In this document: in pieces, positions 1 to 4,624 of the stretch
Numbering within the stretch: the stretch's first letter is position 1
Layout of the letters: each line of letters opens with the position of its first letter
Source of the DNA: Chloroflexota bacterium
GTDB taxonomy: Bacteria; Chloroflexota; Ktedonobacteria; Ktedonobacterales; Ktedonobacteraceae
Assembly (NCBI GenBank): GCA_005881995.1
Contig: VBHV01000641.1
Location: 1-7,986, forward strand
Length of the DNA: 7,986 nucleotides
Direction: 5' to 3'
Program-made: the position numbers and the translations under genes
Notes under the pieces: generated by a model
Seen by the model: only the letters and a program-made list of their open reading frames with translations
What the model was told of the DNA's origin: nothing
Database searches by the model: none

Positions 1-138
1 TACCAACGCCTCAAGACTTGGATAGTCTCCGCTGGGAAAAGTAGCCTCATGCACAGGATCGCGCCAGCCTGTACCTTTTTCATGCTCAAAAAGAGCGAGG
101 TTGGTTTTCGTTCCTCCAATATCACCCACGAGTAGCAT
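1..138 (-). CDS. glk: Glucokinase, N-terminal part (runs off left edge)
   Basis: The first 46 codons of a sugar kinase are visible, starting with an ATG at 138-136 and continuing past position 1. The protein begins MLLVGDIGGTKTNLALFE; DIGGTKTNLAL is the N-terminal phosphate-binding motif of the ASKHA sugar kinases, in the form typical of glucokinase (phosphorylation of glucose by ATP, cytoplasmic, entry to glycolysis). The segment after it, WRDPVHEATFPSGDYPSLEALV, fits the bacterial glucokinase pattern in which the second strand is followed by a ..Y.SLE.. stretch. A strong ribosome site (GGAGG at 147-151 on this strand, 8 bp from the ATG) fixes the start. The gene is divergent from the oxidoreductase at 303. 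The glucose-binding and catalytic parts are outside the window, so a related ROK or other sugar kinase is not fully excluded. Confidence 0.
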   Translation of the reverse strand, partial: MLLVGDIGGTKTNLALFEHEKGTGWRDPVHEATFPSGDYPSLEALV

Positions 139-144
139 GCCCAA

Positions 145-154
145 TTCCTCCTTT
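145..154 (-). promoter_or_regulatory. Ribosome binding site of the glucokinase gene
   Basis: Read on the minus strand this is AAAGGAGGAA, an almost ideal Shine-Dalgarno sequence, with GGAGG ending 8 nt before the ATG at 138. It decides the start of the truncated glucokinase reading frame. Confidence 0.
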
Positions 155-189
155 GATATCGATTGTATGAACCTTTCAGGCTCTATTGT

Positions 190-219
190 ATTATGTTTTA
201 AGAAAATTCGTAGGGACAA
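190..219 (-). promoter_or_regulatory. Candidate sigma-70-type promoter for glucokinase
   Basis: On the minus strand a TTGTCC box (214-219) lies 18 bp upstream of CATAAT (190-195). The start of transcription would be near 183, giving a leader of about 45 nt before the glucokinase ATG. The match is moderate and unsupported by other data; a second -10-like TACAAT at 185-190 overlaps it. Confidence 0.
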
Positions 220-238
220 GGGGTGGAGCGGGGACTTT

Positions 239-268
239 GTAACAAATCCGCGAGAGGTGAGACATAAT
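239..268 (+). promoter_or_regulatory. Candidate promoter for the disulfide oxidoreductase
   Basis: GTAACA (239-244, 4 of 6 matches to the -35 consensus) and CATAAT (263-268, 5 of 6 matches to the -10 consensus) are separated by 18 bp. Transcription would start near 275, giving a leader of roughly 28 nt before the ATG at 303. The region is AT-rich compared with its surroundings, as expected in a divergent promoter interval, but the -35 box is weak. Confidence 0.
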
Positions 269-302
269 AAGAATATATATACCACCAGTAAAGGAGTAGG
301 AG

Positions 303-1640
303 ATGACAACAATACAGTATGATGCAATCGTAATCGGTTCTGGCCAGGCAGGTGGGCCGCTTTCTACCGCATTAGCACGGGCCGGGTGGAAGGTCGCCAT
401 CATCGAGCGAGAACATGTAGGAGGAACCTGTATCAACGAGGGCTGTACGCCAACAAAAACCATGGTTGCCAGCGCTCGCGTTGCCTATCTAGCAAGCAGA
501 GCGGCAGACTATGGTGTGCATACCGGGCCTATTTCAGTCGATATGACCGTCGTGAGGAAACGCAAACGCGATATCGTCGAGAGTTTTCGCAGCGGCAGCC
601 AGCGGCGCATCGAAAGCACATCAGGGGTCGATCTCTTGATGGGAGAGAGCTATTTCGTCGAGCCAAAGGTGGTCGAGGTACGCCTGAGTACCGGTGAAAT
701 TCGCCGTCTAAGCGCTGGTACGATCTTCATCAACGCTGGCGCTCGCCCTTCCAAGCCATCCATAGAGGGCTTAGAACAGGTGCAGACGCTCAACTCAACC
801 ACCATAATGGAACTGGATACGGTTCCTGAACACCTGCTGGTGCTGGGAGGCGGCTATGTCGGCCTGGAATTTGGGCAGATGTTCCGCCGCTTTGGTAGCC
901 AGGTGACCGACGCGGTCGCGGATATTCTGCGCGAGGATGGCATAAGCCTGCTGCTTGAGACGACTCCAGTACGCGCATCCCAGGATAAAGACGGGGCTAT
1001 CCGGTTAACGGTGCGAACTCCCGAAGGCGAACGAGCGTTGACAGGTTCCCACCTGCTCGTAGCGGCTGGTAGAACGCCAAATAGCGATTGGCTCAATCTC
1101 GCGGCCGCCGGTGTGCAGACCGATAAAGGTGGTTTCATTCATGTGAATGAGCGCCTGGAAACGAACGTACCGGGGATTTACGCGCTGGGTGATATCAAGG
1201 GTGGTCCGGCCTTTACCCACATCTCGTATGATGATTTTCGTATTATTCGAACCAATCTACTTGAGCATGGCAACGCCACTATTCATGATCGCCTCGTGCC
1301 ATACACGGTTTTCATTGACCCACAATTGGGGCGAGTCGGCTTGAGCGAGACCGATGCACAAAAGTCAGGCCGTACGATCAAAGTAGCAAAGATGCCAATG
1401 AATGATGTGGCGCGCGCATTGGAGGTTGACGAATCACGCGGCTTTATGAAGGCCATTGTAGACGCCGACACCGGTCATATTCTGGGCTGTGCCATCCTTG
1501 GAATTGAAGGCGGCGAGATCATGGCTATGCTAGAAATAGCGATAATGGGGAAGCTATCCTATACCGTTTTGCGTGAGGCAATCTTCGCCCATCCAACGCT
1601 GGCAGAGTCGTTGAACAACCTGTTTTCTTCGCTTGATTAA
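303..1640 (+). CDS. FAD-dependent disulfide oxidoreductase (mercuric reductase/dihydrolipoamide dehydrogenase-like), shortened NAD fold
   Basis: This is a 445-residue class I pyridine nucleotide-disulfide oxidoreductase, cytoplasmic, expected to pass electrons from NAD(P)H through FAD to a Cys pair. Visible in order are the FAD-binding GSGQAGGP (12-19), the redox pair C43 and C48 in [12 protein letters not shown], the second Rossmann motif GGGYVGLEF (182-190), the FAD-contacting [10 protein letters not shown] (291-300), and the C-terminal dimerisation domain with the catalytic dyad H430 and E435 (AHPTLAES). There is no N-terminal heavy-metal domain and no C-terminal vicinal Cys pair, so it is not a classical MerA despite the likely database label. 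Family members usually continue after GSxV(T/D) with a strand and loop carrying the NAD/NADP-selecting residue; here GSQVT joins directly to [11 protein letters not shown], so about 16-18 residues are missing in frame. Start: ATG with AAGGAG at 291-296, 6 nt upstream. Fold assignment is secure; the substrate is unknown and activity is doubtful. Confidence 0.
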   Translation: MTTIQYDAIVIGSGQAGGPLSTALARAGWKVAIIEREHVGGTCINEGCTPTKTMVASARVAYLASRAADYGVHTGPISVDMTVVRKRKRDIVESFRSGSQRRIESTSGVDLLMGESYFVEPKVVEVRLSTGEIRRLSAGTIFINAGARPSKPSIEGLEQVQTLNSTTIMELDTVPEHLLVLGGGYVGLEFGQMFRRFGSQVTDAVADILREDGISLLLETTPVRASQDKDGAIRLTVRTPEGERALTGSHLLVAAGRTPNSDWLNLAAAGVQTDKGGFIHVNERLETNVPGIYALGDIKGGPAFTHISYDDFRIIRTNLLEHGNATIHDRLVPYTVFIDPQLGRVGLSETDAQKSGRTIKVAKMPMNDVARALEVDESRGFMKAIVDADTGHILGCAILGIEGGEIMAMLEIAIMGKLSYTVLREAIFAHPTLAESLNNLFSSLD

Positions 1641-1741
1641 CCTTCCAGGGCAATAGCGGCCAGAGCAGGCGATCCCAAGCGGGCTATATGCCGCGTTTTG
1701 CTTCGATTAACCTTCCTGCGCAACTGAGCGACCAGGGCAGG
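1635..1741 (+). repeat. Imperfect tandem duplication of the oxidoreductase 3' end
   Basis: Copy A (1635-1669) begins at the last codon and stop of the oxidoreductase (GATTAACCTTCC). Copy B (1705-1741) repeats it 70-72 bp downstream. GATTAACCTTCC is identical in both, and the later block AGCGGCCAGAGCAGG (1655-1669) matches AGCGACCAGGGCAGG (1727-1741) at 13 of 15 positions, with a 2-nt length difference between the blocks. Copy B runs directly into the left arm of the large inverted repeat. No coding potential is seen. Confidence 0.
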
Positions 1742-1817
1742 GGCAAGCCCAGCCCGTACCCTATACGAAGCGCGACTCCGACCCGTATAGGGTACGGGCT
1801 GGGCTTGCCCCTGCCCT
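1734..1817. repeat. Perfect 34-bp inverted repeat with 16-nt loop
   Basis: The arms 1734-1767 and 1784-1817 are exact reverse complements over 34 bp; the loop is 1768-1783. Each arm also holds shorter self-complementary pieces (for example GGGCAAGCCC at 1741-1750). In RNA this would be a very stable hairpin between the oxidoreductase stop at 1640 and the sigma factor start at 1862. There is no T-run after either arm, so it is not a classical intrinsic terminator, although a stem this strong could still stop or slow polymerase or protect the upstream mRNA 3' end. It could equally be a dispersed palindromic element (REP or MITE type). The structure is certain; its function is not. Confidence 0.
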
Positions 1818-1836
1818 AAGTGGTGGTAGGGTTAAC

Positions 1837-1847
1837 TTGACTGTCAA
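1837..1847. promoter_or_regulatory. Palindrome TTGACTGTCAA upstream of the sigma gene (possible operator)
   Basis: TTGAC-T-GTCAA is a perfect 11-bp palindrome ending 14 nt before the sigma factor ATG, preceded by the 6-bp palindrome GTTAAC (1831-1836). Its place just ahead of the ribosome site would suit a repressor site. It is short enough to occur by chance, and no regulator is identified. Confidence 0.
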
Positions 1848-1850
1848 AAA

Positions 1851-1854
1851 AGGA
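1851..1854 (+). promoter_or_regulatory. Ribosome binding site choosing ATG 1862 for the sigma factor
   Basis: AGGA, within AAAAAAGGAAG, lies 7 nt before ATG 1862 but only 1 nt before the alternative in-frame GTG at 1856. The spacing makes ATG 1862 the likely start. Confidence 0.
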
Positions 1855-1861
1855 AGTGCCC

Positions 1862-2608
1862 ATGAGCGAAGGAACATCCCAGCCGGACAGTCCATTTGAG
1901 CTAGTTGCTGATGCTACAGCAGTGGGCGCAATAAATAGCGCCCCTACATCTGAGGCAGTTCGCGCGGCATCTCCAGAAGAGCTGCAACTGCTGATGGCGT
2001 TACGCAATGGCAGTGAAGCGGCTTTCGTCTCGTTGGTTGAGCAGTATCATAGAGCGTTGCTGCGCATGGCGTTGGTTTTTGTGCCATCGAAAGCCGTTGC
2101 CGAGGAGGTCGTCCAGGAGACCTGGATGGGTGTGCTGCAAGGGCTTTCCCGCTTCGAGGGAAGGTCCTCGCTCAAGACGTGGATTTTCCGCATTCTTACT
2201 AACTGTGCGAAGACACGCGCGCAGCGTGAAGGTCGAAGCGTGCCATTCTCGTCGCTGGCTGCATATTATGACGAGGGCGAGGAAAGCGGGGAACCGGCCG
2301 TAGAACCAGAACGTTTCACGGCCCCAGATTGGGAGAGGCCGGGTCATTGGATATCTTTCCCACGTAACTGGGATGACATTCCTGAAGAGCGCCTACTCTC
2401 ACAGGAAACCCTTAGCGCTATTTCGATGGCGATTGACGCACTACCGCCGAACCAGCGCGAGGTGATCACATTACGCGATATAGAAGGATGGACCTCAGAA
2501 GAGATTTGTCGCTTCCTCGGTATTTCCGAGGTAAATTCGAGAGTACTGCTGCACCGGGCGCGGTCGAGGGTGCGCAAAGCGCTCGAAAAGTATTTCGAGG
2601 AGGTGTAG
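1862..2608 (+). CDS. ECF (extracytoplasmic function) RNA polymerase sigma factor
   Basis: A 248-residue sigma-70 family protein with only regions 2 and 4, the layout of ECF (group 4) sigma factors, which direct RNA polymerase to a stimulon when released from an anti-sigma factor. Region 2 spans about residues 53-123 and includes AEEVVQETWMGVLQGLSRFEG and SSLKTWIFRILTN, the -10 recognition and core-binding helices. Region 4 spans about 184-242 with ALPPNQREVITLRDIEGW, then the helix-turn-helix TSEEICRFLGISEVNSRVLLHRARSRVRK that reads the -35 element. The linker between them is long (about 60 residues) and Trp/Pro-rich (DWERPGHWISFPRNW), and the N-terminal 38 residues are low-complexity. The start is ATG 1862. 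The zinc-finger anti-sigma gene begins 7 bp after the stop, so the pair is almost surely co-transcribed and functionally linked. Autoregulation is usual for such pairs but no ECF-type promoter could be recognised upstream. Confidence 0.
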   Translation: MSEGTSQPDSPFELVADATAVGAINSAPTSEAVRAASPEELQLLMALRNGSEAAFVSLVEQYHRALLRMALVFVPSKAVAEEVVQETWMGVLQGLSRFEGRSSLKTWIFRILTNCAKTRAQREGRSVPFSSLAAYYDEGEESGEPAVEPERFTAPDWERPGHWISFPRNWDDIPEERLLSQETLSAISMAIDALPPNQREVITLRDIEGWTSEEICRFLGISEVNSRVLLHRARSRVRKALEKYFEEV

Positions 2609-2615
2609 TCTCTAC

Positions 2616-2879
2616 ATGGTGAAGAAGAACAGTAATCAGGATGTGCTCACCTGCCAGGAAGTCGTAGAGCTTGTCACCGATTATCTTGAAAATGCGCTGC
2701 TTCCTCGGACGCAAACACTCTTCGAGAAGCACGTGGCGGGATGCCCTGGCTGCACGAATTACGTTCAACAGGTGCAGAAAACTATCGAGATGTTGCGCAC
2801 ATTGACACAAGAGCCGATCTTTCCTGAAACAAAAGAAGAACTGCTTGAGATTTTTCGCGAGTGGAAGCAGGCTTCATGA
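2616..2879 (+). CDS. Soluble zinc-finger anti-sigma factor
   Basis: An 87-residue protein of the ZAS (zinc-binding anti-sigma) type. The signature H39-x3-C43-x2-C46 (HVAGCPGC) is present, and C13 in LTCQEVVELVTDYLENAL is well placed as a fourth zinc ligand. The first half is the usual ASD fold that clamps sigma regions 2 and 4. After it comes a helical, charged tail of about 35 residues with no membrane segment, so sensing is probably cytoplasmic, by analogy with RsrA-type redox anti-sigma factors in which Cys oxidation releases zinc and sigma; whether this protein is redox-sensitive is inference. AGGAGG at 2598-2603 lies in the last codons of the sigma gene, 12 nt from the ATG. The stop TGA overlaps the start of the amine oxidase (ATGA), which indicates translational coupling. 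Confidence 0.
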   Translation: MVKKNSNQDVLTCQEVVELVTDYLENALLPRTQTLFEKHVAGCPGCTNYVQQVQKTIEMLRTLTQEPIFPETKEELLEIFREWKQAS

Positions 2880-4252
2880 TCGACCTTTATGCTTCAAGTA
2901 TCCCAGCACGCCAGACCGGTGTGGTGATCATCGGCGCGGGACTGGCGGGTCTTACGGCGGCTTGCAAACTGACGGCGGCTGGCGTTGATGTGGTAGTGCT
3001 GGAGGCGCGCGACCGTGTAGGTGGGCGTACCTACACACGACCGGCCCGCGATGGGACACTGATCGATCATGGCGGGCAGTGGATTGGTCCAACGCAGGAC
3101 CGCCTGGCCGCGCTGGCTGAGGCTGTAGGAGTAACAACATTCCGCACTTACGATAGTGGTAATCATATCGAGTACAAAAATGGACGGCATACTCTCTACT
3201 CCGGGGCGATTCCTACGAGCGATCCTCTGGTGACGATGGAGGTGGTTGAGGCGCTCCTGAACGTGAGTATGATGGCGAGCGAGGTGCCGCTTGATGCGCC
3301 CTGGACGGCTCCTTCAGCAGCAGAATGGGATGCGCAAACAGTAGCCACCTGGATGGAAAAGAACATTTCATCCGGGGACGTGCGCAACCTGTTCACCCTG
3401 GCGATACAGGCTGTCTTCTCCATAGAACCGCGCGACGTGTCCTTTCTCCACTTCCTCTTCTACATCCATTCGGGCGGTAACCTCAATGCACTCTCGAGCG
3501 TGACCAGGGGAGCACAGGAAAGCCGCTTTTCTGGCGGCTCTCAGGCTATTGCCAATAAATTGGCGGAGGAGCTGGGAGAGCGCATGGTACTGAATGCGCC
3601 CGTGCATACGATTGGGCAGGATAATACAGGCGTGCTCGTGGAAAGCGATGCCCTGCATGTTACAGCGCAACGAGCCATCATCGCCATTCCACCCACGCTG
3701 GCGGGACGGCTGCGCTATCGACCGGCCTTGCCGGGGTATCGCGACCAGCTGACGCAGCGCATCCCGATGGGAACCGTGATCAAAGTGCATTGCCTCTATG
3801 AAACACCTTTCTGGCGTGAAAAGGGATTATCGGGCCAGGTAGTGAGCGACGGGGGTATTATGCGCATTACGTTCGATAATTCGCCGGAAAGCGGTAAGCC
3901 CGGCGTGCTGCTCGGCTTTATCGAGGGAGACGAGGGGCGTATCTGGGGCCGCAGAAGCCTGCAAGAACGGCGCGCAGCGGTACTCACATGCCTGGCGCGC
4001 TACTTTGGTGAGAAGGCAGGTCAGCCTTACGAGTACCTGGAGCAAAACTGGGCCGACGAGGAATATACGCGCGGGTGCTATGCAGGAATAATGCCTCCCG
4101 GCGTGTGGACCGCCTATGGTGAAGCACTGCGCGCACCTATTGGCCGCCTGCACTGGGCAGGGACAGAGACAGCGACGGTGTGGAATGGCTATATGGACGG
4201 CGCCATCCAATCGGGTGAGCGCGCAGCAGCAGAGGTATTGGAGAAGGAGTAA
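2876..4252 (+). CDS. Flavin-containing amine oxidase (monoamine oxidase family)
   Basis: A 458-residue FAD enzyme of the amine oxidase superfamily, expected to oxidise a C-N bond with O2 and release H2O2 plus an aldehyde and amine. The N-terminus holds the dinucleotide motif GAGLAG (20-25), the ribose-binding E43 (VVVLEAR), RVGGRT (47-52) and HGGQWIGP (65-72). Near the C-terminus are GCYAGIMPPG and AGTETATVWNGYMDGAI (428 onward). Against human MAO-B, C401 lies at the position of the covalent-flavin Cys397, Y402 and Y439 match the aromatic cage Tyr398 and Tyr435 with the same 38-residue spacing, and K303 in GTVIK matches Lys296. No signal peptide or C-terminal membrane helix is seen, so it should be cytoplasmic. 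ATG 2876 was chosen over the in-frame GTG 2861 because it has GGAAG 8 nt upstream and makes the ATGA overlap with the anti-sigma gene. Family certain; substrate unknown (an amine, polyamine or amino acid would all fit). Confidence 0.
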   Translation: MIDLYASSIPARQTGVVIIGAGLAGLTAACKLTAAGVDVVVLEARDRVGGRTYTRPARDGTLIDHGGQWIGPTQDRLAALAEAVGVTTFRTYDSGNHIEYKNGRHTLYSGAIPTSDPLVTMEVVEALLNVSMMASEVPLDAPWTAPSAAEWDAQTVATWMEKNISSGDVRNLFTLAIQAVFSIEPRDVSFLHFLFYIHSGGNLNALSSVTRGAQESRFSGGSQAIANKLAEELGERMVLNAPVHTIGQDNTGVLVESDALHVTAQRAIIAIPPTLAGRLRYRPALPGYRDQLTQRIPMGTVIKVHCLYETPFWREKGLSGQVVSDGGIMRITFDNSPESGKPGVLLGFIEGDEGRIWGRRSLQERRAAVLTCLARYFGEKAGQPYEYLEQNWADEEYTRGCYAGIMPPGVWTAYGEALRAPIGRLHWAGTETATVWNGYMDGAIQSGERAAAEVLEKE

Positions 4253-4258
4253 GAGACT

Positions 4259-4624
4259 ATGGCAACGCGAGAAGAGCTGCGGGAAGCGCTGGACGACTAT
4301 GTGGCCAACGCCAGTAAAAACAAGCACGTGCAGCGTTCGCTGAAAAGCTGGAATTGCATTATCTATATCGAAGCCACCGATATTGAGGCGACCTTCACCA
4401 TGACGATTGCGGGTGGAAAGGCGGCCATCAGCGATGGGTCGCAAGTATCGCCCGAGCTGATTGTGCGCGGCAATAGCGAAGATTTAGCCAACATTTTCTG
4501 GGGTGATGTGAACCCCGCCTCGAATTACATGCAAGGCGCGATCAAGGTACAAGGTTCCCAGGATAACGTCATGCGCCTGGACGCGATGGCTCTGCTGATT
4601 TATCTCGAGGGGCAAAAGGCTTAA
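4259..4624 (+). CDS. SCP2 sterol-carrier-like protein
   Basis: A 121-residue single-domain protein of the SCP2 (sterol carrier protein 2) fold, which binds fatty acyl chains, sterols or other hydrophobic ligands in a tunnel. The diagnostic part is residues 64-107: SPELIVRGNSEDLANIFWGD, then NPASNYMQGAIKVQG, the region that in the family reads as D-x-T-[LIV] ... L...GE.NP...YM.GK[LI]KV.G. The first 25 residues are a charged helix. There is no signal peptide or membrane segment, so it should be cytoplasmic. AAGGAG at 4244-4249, ending in the stop codon of the amine oxidase gene, serves ATG 4259 with 9 nt spacing; the intergenic gap is 6 bp, so this is the last gene of the sigma operon. Its 3' end overlaps the convergent glycosyltransferase gene by 56 bp. 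It may carry or present a hydrophobic substrate to the oxidase; that role is inference. Confidence 0.
   Translation: MATREELREALDDYVANASKNKHVQRSLKSWNCIIYIEATDIEATFTMTIAGGKAAISDGSQVSPELIVRGNSEDLANIFWGDVNPASNYMQGAIKVQGSQDNVMRLDAMALLIYLEGQKA
4569..4624. other. 56-bp convergent 3' overlap of SCP2 and glycosyltransferase genes
   Basis: The glycosyltransferase stop (TCA at 4569-4571 read on the plus strand) lies inside the SCP2 gene, whose stop is 4622-4624. No terminator-like hairpin with a T-run was seen on either strand here, so the two transcripts are likely to overlap as antisense RNAs. Confidence 0.

Noticed and set aside
303..1640. Calling the oxidoreductase a true mercuric reductase (merA)
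   Set aside because: There is no heavy-metal-binding N-terminal domain, no C-terminal vicinal Cys pair, and no mer genes nearby.
1734..1817. CRISPR repeat or intrinsic terminator
   Set aside because: There is only one inverted pair and no spaced direct repeats, and no T-run follows either arm.
1856..1861. GTG 1856 as start of the sigma factor
   Set aside because: The AGGA ribosome site lies only 1 nt before it; ATG 1862 has correct spacing of 7 nt.
2861..2875. GTG 2861 as start of the amine oxidase
   Set aside because: ATG 2876 overlaps the anti-sigma stop in the common ATGA arrangement and has GGAAG at good spacing; the extra five residues match nothing in the family.
3368..3790. 140-codon open frame on the minus strand
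   Set aside because: It lies wholly inside the amine oxidase gene on the other strand, with no ribosome site or domain.
3827..4444. 205-codon open frame on the minus strand
   Set aside because: It lies antisense to the well-supported amine oxidase and SCP2 genes, has no recognisable domain, and its composition is that of a shadow frame.
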